Of a stretch of DNA of 6,485 nt, positions 1 through 4,202 are shown one piece after another; positions within the stretch are counted from its first letter, which is position 1, and each line of letters starts with the position of its first letter. The notes beneath the pieces were generated by a model that was not told where the DNA came from, made no database searches, and was given only the letters and a program-made list of their open reading frames with translations. The position numbers were made by a program, and so were the translations under genes. The stretch is from NCBI GenBank assembly GCA_016840385.1, contig JAEOSL010000153.1, forward strand, positions 1 through 6,485, in the 5' to 3' direction. This DNA is from Candidatus Thorarchaeota archaeon. GTDB taxonomy: Archaea; Asgardarchaeota; Thorarchaeia; Thorarchaeales; Thorarchaeaceae.

Positions 1-49
1 TCCGATCTATTTCCATGAAGGGGGGGGTATGGCTAGGAGCTTCCATCAT
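1..49 (-). CDS. 5' end of an unidentified gene, cut by the window edge
   Basis: On the minus strand an ATGATG overlaps the TGA stop of the ParB-like gene in an ATGA arrangement, and the frame stays open to the window edge. The 16 visible residues are MMEAPSHTPPFMEIDR. The overlap is the usual sign of translational coupling, so this is probably the next gene of the leftward block. The start region contains a run of eight G (C on the coding strand) at 20-27, so the frame depends on that homopolymer being correct. Too little is visible to suggest a function. Confidence 0.4.
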   Translation of the reverse strand, partial: MMEAPSHTPPFMEIDR

Positions 50-1119
50 TCAATACCTGGTCCGGTTTCTCCTGGTCCAGTATCACATATGCAATCTCTC
101 AGCCATTGTCCGCAAAACTTACAATATGGTGCAACTATCGGTTTAGCTGTTCCTTCCTCTACATTCCGCGTTTCCTCAGTCATCATTATACCCGTGCTAA
201 GTGGCGGAGAGGGTTGAGGGAGTGGTGCAGTAGAGGGAGAAGGGAGACCTTCGGGCATTTCAACACTCTGAAATTTATCCAGATGTGAATCAAGTTCAGC
301 TGATTCTTGTAGAGCATCATACAAATCAACTTTACATTGTGCGTGTAGTATCACCGTTCTTTGAGCTTCAGGAGAAACCTCTTTTCCACACATAGGACAT
401 TTGGGATAGATTATAGTCGGGCGACCTTCTGTATCAAACTCGTGATGTCCTTCCTCCGGTTCATGTTCGGGAATAGTCATGGATTTAATAGCGTCTTTCA
501 ACTGAAATAGATTATATCCCCAATTGACAGCTCTATTAGCTACCTCTATCTGATCCTCTACTTTAGCCAATCCACTGATTTGAAAAGCGTGTTCAATACC
601 TAACTTACTGAGTAAGACATATTCTTGTACCAATGGAGGCAGAGACATCAAACGAACATATTTCCTTCCTTGTTGCGCGGATATGTGAGCTCTTGAGCTT
701 GCTTCCTCTAATGTCATATCATGCTCTTTGACTAATGTCATGAGGACTTCCCCGATCTCTATCGGGTTATTCTTCCCAACCATCATGTTTTGGACCAGGT
801 TGTTATAATATACATCCTCCAATGGTCTTTCTTGCACGACACACGGTACTTTAGGAATCTCAAGAAGCATAGCGACCATTAAACGGTTAGCTCCATTCAC
901 TACGTAGTATTTCCCCTCGTTGAAAATTACCGATAGTGGCTCAAGTATGCCTTTATCCTTGATACTAGCGACTAGCGACGCTTTTTCGTCTGCATCCCAT
1001 ACGCTAGTCATTCTTTTCTCAGGAATTAGAATCTCAGAAGTATCAAGCATGATCGATTTGAAGCTTGATTCTATCTGTTCGGGTTCTTCGGTTTCTGGTT
1101 GTTCGGGTTCTTCGGTCAT
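46..1119 (-). CDS. ParB/Srx-like DNA-binding protein with C-terminal zinc-type cysteine clusters
   Basis: A 357-residue protein. Residues 1-19 are acidic and Pro/Glu-rich with an internal repeat. Residues about 21-130 match the ParB/Sulfiredoxin fold: a start like 'LIPEKRM', then VVNGANRLMVAMLLEIPKVP (the GxxR nucleotide/DNA-binding box, NGANR at 75-79), then NNLVQN...NNPIEIGEVL (106-126), the equivalent of ParB's 'EN.QR..L.P.E' motif. A helix-turn-helix follows at about 135-160 (TLEEASSRAHISAQQGRKYV). The C-terminal part is unusual for ParB: CPMC (C241, C244) with C262, a Pro/Ser-rich linker (about 289-310), then C333, C336, C343 and C345. Known ParB proteins bind centromere-like sites and act as CTP-dependent clamps for partition. 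Viral relatives also act as regulators or nucleases. No ParA is visible here, so partition is not established. The start is set by a TATA box 25 nt upstream and no SD, which suggests a leaderless transcript separate from the genes behind it. Confidence 0.87.
   Translation of the reverse strand: MTEEPEQPETEEPEQIESSFKSIMLDTSEILIPEKRMTSVWDADEKASLVASIKDKGILEPLSVIFNEGKYYVVNGANRLMVAMLLEIPKVPCVVQERPLEDVYYNNLVQNMMVGKNNPIEIGEVLMTLVKEHDMTLEEASSRAHISAQQGRKYVRLMSLPPLVQEYVLLSKLGIEHAFQISGLAKVEDQIEVANRAVNWGYNLFQLKDAIKSMTIPEHEPEEGHHEFDTEGRPTIIYPKCPMCGKEVSPEAQRTVILHAQCKVDLYDALQESAELDSHLDKFQSVEMPEGLPSPSTAPLPQPSPPLSTGIMMTEETRNVEEGTAKPIVAPYCKFCGQWLRDCICDTGPGETGPGIE
1076..1116 (-). repeat. 17-bp direct repeat inside the ParB-like gene
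   Basis: TGTTCGGGTTCTTCGGT (plus-strand reading) occurs at 1076-1092 and again at 1100-1116, a 24-bp period. It encodes the N-terminal near-repeats EEPEQPET and EEPEQIES. The period is exactly eight codons, so copy-number change by slippage would keep the frame and only alter the length of the acidic tail. Confidence 0.85.
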
Positions 1120-1129
1120 GTATAGTGAC

Positions 1130-1149
1130 TATATGCACATACATATAAC
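1130..1149 (-). promoter_or_regulatory. Promoter and operator of the ParB-like gene
   Basis: The minus strand reads TTATATGT at 1148-1141, centred about 25 nt before the ATG at 1119, which is the archaeal box A distance for a leaderless transcript. The 10-mer TATGTGCATA (1141-1132) lies directly behind it. The same 10-mer, in reverse, is at 3873-3882 in the promoter of the nine-gene operon, and a close version is at 3647-3656. A protein bound here would block TBP/TFB or the start site, which suggests shared repression, possibly autoregulation. Confidence 0.6.
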
Positions 1150-1353
1150 TTACGTGGTCTGCATATCGTGAGCTGCACGTCTCTTTAGTTCTGCCATCCA
1201 ACTAACGCTTATCGCATCATAATCCCTTGTTGGAATCCAGCCTTTTCTTTCGAGTCCGATCCAGCGACCAAATTTATCTTGATACTTGATAGAAACTCCG
1301 CACCATTGAAGGTTAGGATTCTGGATACTCTGAGATAGATTATTCTCAGCCAT
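1150..1353 (-). CDS. Unidentified 67-residue protein
   Basis: The chosen start is the ATG at 1353, because AGGTG lies six bases before it and overlaps the TAG stop of the coiled-coil gene. A GTG at 1362 is in frame but coincides with that SD, so it is unlikely. The protein begins MAENNLSQSIQNP and has an aromatic-rich middle (QWCGVSIKYQDKFGRWIGLERKGWIP), suggesting a small beta-rich fold, and a basic helical end (WMAELKRRAAHDMQTT). The single cysteine argues against a zinc site. It is the second gene of the leftward operon, tightly coupled to the coiled-coil gene and 30 bases before the ParB-like gene. No family is recognised. Confidence 0.72.
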   Translation of the reverse strand: MAENNLSQSIQNPNLQWCGVSIKYQDKFGRWIGLERKGWIPTRDYDAISVSWMAELKRRAAHDMQTT

Positions 1354-1362
1354 GAAAAACAC

Positions 1363-1683
1363 CTATTCTTGAAAGATACGTTCTCCACCTTTGTTTGGTT
1401 TTGTGATTCCTTCAAAGTCATCTTCCTTCAAAGCGAGTTCTACAGCATTATCCAGCTCTTCCAGGTCTACAATATCTTCCGCAGTTGGCTCAATCAGATC
1501 AGATTCAATCTTATCTTCTGAAAGCTGTTCTTGTGCCCGAGTAAGCTTATCTTCTATCGAGTCAAGCACGACCTCAGCGTTAGTTATCTTATCCCTGATT
1601 CTTCGTAGTGAATCAGCTGTGGCTTTAATGGAGCTCTTAACAACTTCAAGCTCGTTAGTTAGTTCTGTATTATTCTTAGACAT
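1363..1683 (-). CDS. Acidic coiled-coil protein, 106 residues
   Basis: The ATG at 1683 is preceded by GGCAGGTG (AGGTG-type SD) with suitable spacing. Residues about 8-60 have a regular heptad pattern of Leu/Ile/Val (ELEVVKSSIKATADSLRRI, then VLDSIEDKLTRAQEQL), typical of a parallel coiled coil. Residues 56-92 are strongly acidic. The tail GITKPNKGGERIFQE is basic. There is no catalytic motif, cysteine pair or membrane segment. It is the first coding gene of the leftward block, downstream of the structured element at about 1740-1875, so that element could be its 5' leader. An oligomerising or scaffold protein is the most that can be inferred. Confidence 0.8.
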   Translation of the reverse strand: MSKNNTELTNELEVVKSSIKATADSLRRIRDKITNAEVVLDSIEDKLTRAQEQLSEDKIESDLIEPTAEDIVDLEELDNAVELALKEDDFEGITKPNKGGERIFQE

Positions 1684-1735
1684 TAGGTTTACACCTGCCC
1701 ATTACTATCAGCTAGTTGCTATTATGTCTTATTGT

Positions 1736-1901
1736 AAGCAAAAGGCGACGGTGAGAGTCTGAACCCACCGTCTAGGAGATACGAACAAAGCTGTTGTTTA
1801 CTGGGTGAAGCGCGGATTCATCACCCACCCAAAGGGTCGCCGTGAGACCTTGCGGCACAACCCGCGCTTCGATTGGACTTAGTCTTATCGACATGTCCAT
1901 G
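1736..1901 (-). ncRNA. Candidate structured RNA (or structured 5' leader), no known family
   Basis: The core is clearly more GC-rich than its surroundings and full of complementary segments. Hairpin: GACGGTGGG (1772-1764) pairs with CTCACCGTC (1755-1747) over nine pairs with an 8-base loop; one pair is G-U if the RNA is leftward, but a mismatch if rightward. Stem S1: GAAGCGCGG (1870-1862) with CCGCGCTTC (1815-1807), nine pairs. Stem S2: TGGGT (1827-1823) with ACCCA (1806-1802). S1 and S2 interlock with adjacent 3' strands, the layout of an H-type pseudoknot. A further closing stem GGCGAC/GTCGCC (1841-1836 with 1749-1744) competes with the hairpin. A minus-strand box A at 1930-1923 would start RNA near 1901, and four U follow the last hairpin (1743-1740). 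Ends are estimates. It may instead be a DNA structure such as an origin. Confidence 0.45.
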
Positions 1902-1922
1902 AGTAGACATACACCCAATTCA

Positions 1923-1930
1923 TACTTAAA
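1923..1930 (-). promoter_or_regulatory. Candidate box A for the structured RNA and leftward operon
   Basis: The minus strand reads TTTAAGTA, a good archaeal TATA-like element. With the usual 22-27 base offset, transcription would begin near 1901, just upstream of the GC-rich structured element, and could continue into the coiled-coil gene at 1683. Confidence 0.4.
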
Positions 1931-2054
1931 CTTGCTGTCACACATCTGATTTTTCTTAATTATTCCAGATAATACACTTAATTATTCTTTTGCCATATTC
2001 GCATCATCCGCATAGGGTCACGGGCAAGAAGTACATATCGAATGAATTTAGCTG

Positions 2055-2065
2055 CATACAGTATG
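2055..2065. promoter_or_regulatory. Palindrome CATACAGTATG, outlying operator-like site
   Basis: An 11-bp palindrome with a single central base, sharing the TAC-N-GTA core of the GATACTGTATC sites at 2100 and 2198 but with different outer bases. It directly follows the first AATTTAGCTG repeat. It may be an auxiliary operator or chance. Confidence 0.35.
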
Positions 2066-2099
2066 TTTCATTGAGGTTTACAGGGGGTCAAATCGCATA

Positions 2100-2110
2100 G
2101 ATACTGTATC
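2100..2110. promoter_or_regulatory. Operator-like palindrome GATACTGTATC, upstream copy
   Basis: A perfect 11-bp palindrome around a central T, identical to the copy at 2198-2208. It lies about 45 bp upstream of the TATA run, where an activator or a looping repressor could bind. Confidence 0.55.
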
Positions 2111-2150
2111 AGACGTCTAAATTTAGCTGAAAATAGGGCGTTTTTGGTGC

Positions 2151-2196
2151 TTTCTATATATATGAGATACGGTAAATAACAATACATTTAAGCTTA
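2151..2196 (+). promoter_or_regulatory. Promoter region of the 2216 gene
   Basis: Two box A candidates are present: the stronger TTTCTATATATAT at 2151-2163, giving a leader of about 30 nt, and the weaker CATTTAAG near 2185-2192, about 26 nt before the ATG, giving a leaderless message. No SD precedes the ATG. A degenerate palindrome GATACGGTAAA (2166-2176) lies between them, 32 bp before the perfect copy at 2198. Confidence 0.5.
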
Positions 2197-2197
2197 A

Positions 2198-2208
2198 GAT
2201 ACTGTATC
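2198..2208. promoter_or_regulatory. Operator-like palindrome GATACTGTATC at the start of the 2216 gene
   Basis: A perfect palindrome ending seven bases before the ATG, so it covers the start-site region. Bound protein would block initiation. The equivalent position before the gene at 5908 is held by GGTACAGTATT (5893-5903), which makes a shared regulator likely. Confidence 0.6.
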
Positions 2209-2215
2209 CTTCAAT

Positions 2216-2452
2216 ATGCCAAGAGCTAAGAAATACGCATTAATCAAAGGAGACCCTTACACAGTTTGGATAGACGGGATTAAGACCGTCAAGTATTGTT
2301 ATTCGAAATGTGGCAAGTGTAAACGGGTTTGTCAAGTTGCAACCGTTGACGATACAACCGAAGGAAAGCGCACCAGGGTAAAAGTAGCATATTTTTGCAA
2401 GCGTTGTAAGATCGTTTACCCCTTCAAGAAGAAAGAGATATTCACATCTTAA
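2216..2452 (+). CDS. Small basic zinc-ribbon protein, 78 residues
   Basis: Residues 28-39 carry C28, C32, C35 and C39 (CYSKCGKCKRVC) and residues 61-64 carry FCKRC (C61, C64). Two cysteine knuckles about 25 residues apart are the classic zinc-ribbon layout. The protein is Lys/Arg-rich at both ends (MPRAKKY, KRTRVKV, FKKKE), which fits nucleic-acid binding. There is no SD before the ATG, and the promoter sits directly upstream, so it is probably leaderless and monocistronic. Its TAA overlaps the TAA of the convergent gene at 2449-2634 within one TTAA tetranucleotide. GATACTGTATC palindromes overlie its promoter, so it is likely under specific control, perhaps by itself. A transcription-factor-like regulator is plausible but unproven; no named family is recognised. 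Confidence 0.82.
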   Translation: MPRAKKYALIKGDPYTVWIDGIKTVKYCYSKCGKCKRVCQVATVDDTTEGKRTRVKVAYFCKRCKIVYPFKKKEIFTS

Positions 2453-2634
2453 CCAGTATCGAGCTTCCACATCTCAACGTGAATCATTGCCAAAACGTGA
2501 TTAGCCCTTTTTCTCCAATAGTCAGATTTGGAATTATCCCTTACAGATTGCCAAAAATCACAAAGCGCAATATAGTGCTTTATCTTTTGTTCAGCTGTCC
2601 AATGTCTAGTTATTGAGCCACCGGAAGACGTCAT
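2449..2634 (-). CDS. Unidentified 61-residue helical protein
   Basis: The ATG overlaps the TGA of the preceding gene as ATGA, so it is probably translated by coupling. Sequence features are a long amphipathic, aromatic-rich stretch (AEQKIKHYIALCDFWQSVRDNSKSDYWRKRANHVLAMIHVEMWKL) that looks all-helical, with a short polar start (MTSSGGSITRHW). There is no cysteine pair, signal peptide or membrane segment. It is the last gene of the five-gene leftward operon and converges with the zinc-ribbon gene, with no spacer and no separate terminator visible between them. Its function is unknown. The operon position and the exact stop/start overlap are the main evidence that it is real. Confidence 0.72.
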   Translation of the reverse strand: MTSSGGSITRHWTAEQKIKHYIALCDFWQSVRDNSKSDYWRKRANHVLAMIHVEMWKLDTG

Positions 2635-3017
2635 TCGATAATTCCCTGATGGATTCGCAAATGATAAAGTAATATATCATATTCATTCTGAGGAAAAGCT
2701 AATAGTCGCTCTAAGTTCTTTGGGTCTCCGTAAGGCCCTCTAGGTGGTAATTTATCTAGTGTTGTGTAGAAGTCCTCATATGCCTTCTTTAGCTCAGGAC
2801 TCATAGGTTTGATTTTCATTTCCTTAGCTGACTCTAATTCGTTAACTCGTTCTTCCAATCTTGCCAAAGCATCCAGAAAATACAAACACCGATTTAGTAT
2901 TACGATCCGTAGAGTATCGAACGAATCCAGTAAATCGTAGTGTAATGTGACCCGATAACCGTAAGATGCAGAACAGAACTTACAAACATCCTTATTGTTA
3001 GTCAATGGTTTTCCCAT
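2631..3017 (-). CDS. Unidentified 128-residue protein with N-terminal CxxC and coiled coil
   Basis: The start ATG follows GAGGTG at about nine bases and lies inside the end of the preceding gene in another frame. C12 and C15 (VCKFC) form one knuckle; a second pair is absent (the only other cysteine is C44), so a zinc site would need a partner chain or dimer. Residues about 35-66 are hydrophobic then heptad-like (LRIVILNRCLYFLDALARLEERVNELE), and residues 73-93 form a second helix (SPELKKAYEDFYTTLDKL). The end (LERLLAFPQNEYDILLYHL) is also helical. It sits fourth of five in the leftward operon, with four-base overlap to the next gene. No family is recognised. Confidence 0.8.
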   Translation of the reverse strand: MGKPLTNNKDVCKFCSASYGYRVTLHYDLLDSFDTLRIVILNRCLYFLDALARLEERVNELESAKEMKIKPMSPELKKAYEDFYTTLDKLPPRGPYGDPKNLERLLAFPQNEYDILLYHLRIHQGIIE

Positions 3018-3127
3018 TTATAGCACACCTCAAGAATTGCTTTTGCTAATTCTGAATCAGGATTAATTTCAATTACCTTTTCACAGAGTAAGCGTATTTC
3101 GTTTAGTTTCTCAATTGCTGTTTTCAT
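3002..3127 (-). CDS. Unidentified 41-residue helical peptide
   Basis: The frame begins MKTAIEKLNEIRLLCEKVIEINPD and ends AILEVCYKWENH. A strong SD, GGGGTGA, lies six bases before the ATG, and that SD also contains the TGA stop of the gene before it. Its 3' end overlaps the start of the 128-residue gene by 16 bases in another frame and carries that gene's SD. The peptide is one or two amphipathic helices, resembling a TPR-like helical pair, which is too short to assign. Precise chaining with both neighbours and the well-spaced SD make it a likely real gene in spite of its size. Confidence 0.75.
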   Translation of the reverse strand: MKTAIEKLNEIRLLCEKVIEINPDSELAKAILEVCYKWENH

Positions 3128-3131
3128 TCAA

Positions 3132-3281
3132 TCACCCCTTACCCTTTCTTGTGTAAAGCAGTATAGCATTACACGACATACACTGAATTACAACAGCAAT
3201 ATCCTGAATTTGCACAATAGCAAGTTCCGAAGTTGTGTCATCCCGCCCGCAAGCAGGACAGATTATTGTATCATCAGTCAT
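3132..3281 (-). CDS. Mini zinc-ribbon protein, 49 residues
   Basis: The protein starts MTDDTIICPACGRDD and has CPAC at 8-11 and CMSC at 34-37, with beta-type sequence between them (LAIVQIQDIAVVIQ) and after (NAILLYTRKGKG). This is the minimal two-knuckle zinc-ribbon layout. AAGGAG lies inside the last codons of the upstream gene, ten bases before the ATG, so the start is well supported. The stop is embedded in the SD of the 41-residue gene that follows. Small ribbons like this are common in archaeal viruses and often bind nucleic acid or a protein partner; the specific role is unknown. Confidence 0.78.
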   Translation of the reverse strand: MTDDTIICPACGRDDTTSELAIVQIQDIAVVIQCMSCNAILLYTRKGKG

Positions 3282-3285
3282 TCGA

Positions 3286-3609
3286 TCACTTCTCCTTGAA
3301 TCCGTCACAGTTCTCTAACCATGTTGGCGAGAAATCCCACGGCCAGTTGAACCAACCATTCTTAATACCGTGTTCATCAGCGCGAATATTCAGTTTCTTT
3401 GATACTTCAGCAATTGCAGCATTTCCGCGTACTCCCATCACGGCGGCCATTAAACCCATTGAACCTTTACCGTGTAATCCTTCGGTCACTGGATGGTGAC
3501 AACTCTTATGAGCCGTAAAGCCCTTTCTGCAATGTTTGCAGTTCCAACATTCAATTTTCGCCTTCCTATGAAAGTCAGTTTCTTTTATTTCCATTTCTTC
3601 ACGATCCAT
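3286..3609 (-). CDS. Cysteine-rich 107-residue protein with WPxDFxPxWL motif
   Basis: First gene of the leftward operon. C21, C24, C27, C37 and H38/H39 (CWNCKHC...CHH) form a likely zinc site. Residues 52-67 are Gly/Ala/Met-rich and hydrophobic, and residues 85-104 read GWFNWPWDF followed by SPTWLENCDGF. The Trp-Pro-x-x-Phe-x-Pro-x-Trp-Leu...Cys arrangement resembles a C-terminal signature I associate with small conserved phage and prophage proteins of unknown function; this recollection is unverified. A box A (TATTTAAAA, 3642-3634) lies about 29 nt upstream and there is no SD, so the message is nearly leaderless. An in-frame internal ATG at codon 6 is possible. The SD of the next gene is within its last codons. 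Confidence 0.82.
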   Translation of the reverse strand: MDREEMEIKETDFHRKAKIECWNCKHCRKGFTAHKSCHHPVTEGLHGKGSMGLMAAVMGVRGNAAIAEVSKKLNIRADEHGIKNGWFNWPWDFSPTWLENCDGFKEK

Positions 3610-3630
3610 TATCTAAGAGAACGTATTCAA

Positions 3631-3660
3631 GGGTTTTAAATATGCGCATGTGCATACTAA
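3631..3660. promoter_or_regulatory. Divergent promoter with overlapping operator
   Basis: TTTTAAATA at 3634-3642 reads as box A in both directions: leftward for the gene starting at 3609 and rightward for the 3672/3693 peptide or small RNA. TATGCGCATGTGCATA (3641-3656), an imperfect palindrome, abuts it. Its reverse complement matches the site at 3873-3890 except for a 2-base deletion. One bound protein could control both directions. Confidence 0.65.
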
Positions 3661-3671
3661 GAATAGGAGAG

Positions 3672-3755
3672 ATGAACCAAGGAGCTAAGAATATGTCTTC
3701 CCCGCGCTCATCAATTGAGTCATTCATTGTTCGCCTTACGGAGACGACAAGCTAA
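3672..3755 (+). CDS. Very short ORF (27 or 20 residues), peptide or small-RNA gene
   Basis: Two in-frame starts are possible. The ATG at 3672 lies only two bases after GGAG. The ATG at 3693 lies eight bases after a second GGAG (3681-3684) and is the better start, giving MSSPRSSIESFIVRLTETTS. A promoter lies directly upstream, and a hairpin with a seven-T tract follows four bases after the TAA, so a self-contained transcript of about 125 nt is well supported even if the peptide is not. Its leader resembles the leader of the nine-gene operon, including GGAGAGATGAACCAA. It could encode a peptide or act as an RNA. Confidence 0.4.
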   Translation: MNQGAKNMSSPRSSIESFIVRLTETTS

Positions 3756-3758
3756 TGA

Positions 3759-3786
3759 CTCAGATTATCTGAGAGATACTTTTTTT
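3759..3786 (+). terminator. Hairpin plus T7 tract
   Basis: CTCAGAT-T-ATCTGAG (3759-3773) is a perfect 7-bp inverted repeat, although a one-base centre means some pairs must open. It is followed by seven T at 3780-3786. Archaeal termination needs mainly the T tract. It closes the short transcript from the 3634 promoter and separates it from the nine-gene operon. Confidence 0.6.
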
Positions 3787-3842
3787 GTGTGTGACGATCC
3801 AGGGGATAATGTAACTTTTTCCGGGCTTTATTCGATTTATCG

Positions 3843-3860
3843 GTGTGTGTGTGTGTGTGT
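3843..3860. repeat. (GT)9 dinucleotide repeat
   Basis: Nine uninterrupted GT units lie about ten bases before the box A of the nine-gene operon. A shorter GTGTGTG is at 3787-3793. Alternating purine-pyrimidine tracts can vary in length by slippage and can adopt Z-DNA, so the tract could tune the promoter. No coding frame needs it. Confidence 0.9.
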
Positions 3861-3868
3861 GACAAACT

Positions 3869-3890
3869 CTTATATGCACATATGCGCATA
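3869..3890 (+). promoter_or_regulatory. Promoter and double operator of the nine-gene operon
   Basis: CTTATATG (3869-3876) is box A, and the start of transcription is expected near 3898, just before GGAG at 3901-3904. TATGCACATATGCGCATA (3873-3890) overlaps it and consists of two half-related 10-mers sharing two bases (3873-3882 and 3881-3890). The first 10-mer is identical to the one in the ParB-like gene's promoter (1132-1141). Confidence 0.65.
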
Positions 3891-3900
3891 GCAGAGATTA

Positions 3901-3917
3901 GGAGAAATGAATCAATG
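3901..3917 (+). repeat. Repeated initiation signal GGAGAAATGAAnCAATG, first copy
   Basis: Near-identical copies precede several genes of this operon: 3901-3917, 4055-4073 (GGAGAAATGATACAAAATG), 4189-4205, 4519-4535 (ATA for the first ATG, GTG as start) and 4937-4952. A looser form is at 4343-4358. The first ATG is only two bases from GGAG and opens a dead-end mini-frame, for example Met-Asn-Gln-stop (3907-3918) or Met-Lys-Gln-stop (4195-4206) whose TGA overlaps the true ATG. The second ATG, about ten bases after GGAG, opens each gene. The copies are too similar to be explained by an ordinary SD alone. Confidence 0.7.
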
Positions 3918-4046
3918 ACAGATTTTGAAATAGAACTTAACATACTTATGACAAGAGTAAACAATATTGAAACACCGGACTCTGTAAAGAAGTCTGAGGC
4001 AATACGATCCCTTATGAAAGCACAACGTCTAATCAGTGAGTTGTAG
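3915..4046 (+). CDS. Unidentified 43-residue helical peptide
   Basis: First gene of the rightward operon, beginning MTDFEIELNILMTRVNNIET and ending EAIRSLMKAQRLISEL. Two amphipathic helices joined by a TPDSVKK turn are likely. The ATG at 3915 is preferred because it follows the repeated signal GGAGAAATGAATCAATG. The same frame stays open upstream through the GT repeat, but that part lies before the promoter's expected start site, so it is not coding. No cysteines, membrane segment or known motif are visible. The function is unknown; dimer formation through the helices is plausible. Confidence 0.7.
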   Translation: MTDFEIELNILMTRVNNIETPDSVKKSEAIRSLMKAQRLISEL

Positions 4047-4070
4047 ATTGAACAGGAGAAATGATACAAA

Positions 4071-4187
4071 ATGACAACACATAGAGAATGGATAAATAAA
4101 TTGCTAGATTTGCTTTTCGAGTCATACCCCGCTATGGTTGACCAGGCACTTTACCAAAGAGGATATGAGAAAATCAAGTCTGAATAA
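4071..4187 (+). CDS. Unidentified 38-residue peptide
   Basis: The sequence begins MTTHREWINKLLDLLFESYP and ends MVDQALYQRGYEKIKSE. It is a likely two-helix peptide with an aromatic Leu-rich first helix. The start uses the operon's repeated signal (GGAG at 4055-4058), taking the second ATG. The first ATG at 4061 opens a frame that ends at 4084. It lies 24 bases after the previous stop, and its TAA runs into the next GGAG, as expected for a chain of tightly packed genes. The length is at the limit for calling from sequence alone; the repeated start signal is the main support. No family is recognised. Confidence 0.62.
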   Translation: MTTHREWINKLLDLLFESYPAMVDQALYQRGYEKIKSE

Positions 4188-4202
4188 AGGAGAAATGAAA
4201 CA

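Larger units (their letters stand above)
1684..2215. other. 530-base non-coding region: structured element plus operator array
   Basis: No convincing gene was found on either strand; the few ATG frames are under 20 codons and lack both an SD and a well-placed TATA box. The left third holds the GC-rich self-complementary element (about 1740-1875). The middle (1900-2050) is plain AT-rich DNA with a minus-strand box A at 1930-1923. The right part holds a 10-bp direct repeat, AATTTAGCTG (2045-2054 and 2120-2129), two GGGTCA words, the palindrome AGACGTCT (2111-2118), the GATACTGTATC-type palindromes and a TATA run at 2155-2162. Repeats, palindromes and an AT-rich stretch beside a ParB-like operon also fit an origin or centromere-like site, but nothing here proves it. 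Confidence 0.6.

Noticed and set aside
1391..1762. Long plus-strand open frame, very Ser-rich, opposite the coiled-coil gene
   Set aside because: It is an antisense shadow: Ser/Thr-rich composition is what Glu/Asp/Lys/Leu-rich heptads give when read backwards. It has no SD and no promoter.
1818..1824. GTGATGA on the minus strand, matching a C/D-box sRNA box C
   Set aside because: No CTGA box D or D' lies at the required distance. The first downstream CTGA on that strand is over 100 bases away, and the segment is needed for the pairing seen around it.
1744..1841. tRNA-like cloverleaf on the minus strand: GGCGAC/GTCGCC closing stem with a T-arm-like hairpin containing TTCAGAC directly beside it
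   Set aside because: The span is 98 bases, the T-loop has eight bases and lacks the usual A58, there is no D-arm with GG, no U8, and no anticodon arm of correct size. It is better treated as part of the unknown structured element.
2015..2065. Short minus-strand frame MQLNSFDMYFLPVTLCG beginning in the palindrome at 2055-2065
   Set aside because: It is only 17 codons, with no SD and no TATA box at the right distance.
1684..2215. Replication origin with iterons
   Set aside because: There are repeats and palindromes, but only two copies of any 10-bp word, no regular spacing and no adjacent initiator gene in the window. The palindromes are better explained as operators of the 2216 gene. It remains possible but is not supported enough to annotate.
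3843..3914. Upstream extension of the first operon gene to include the GT repeat (MCVCVCDKLL...)
   Set aside because: It lies before the expected transcription start near 3898, and a strong start signal follows at 3901-3917.
3752..4069. Minus-strand open frame with a His-Thr repeat, opposite the operon start
   Set aside because: The repeat is just the GT tract read in reverse. The frame crosses a terminator and a promoter of the other strand and has no SD.
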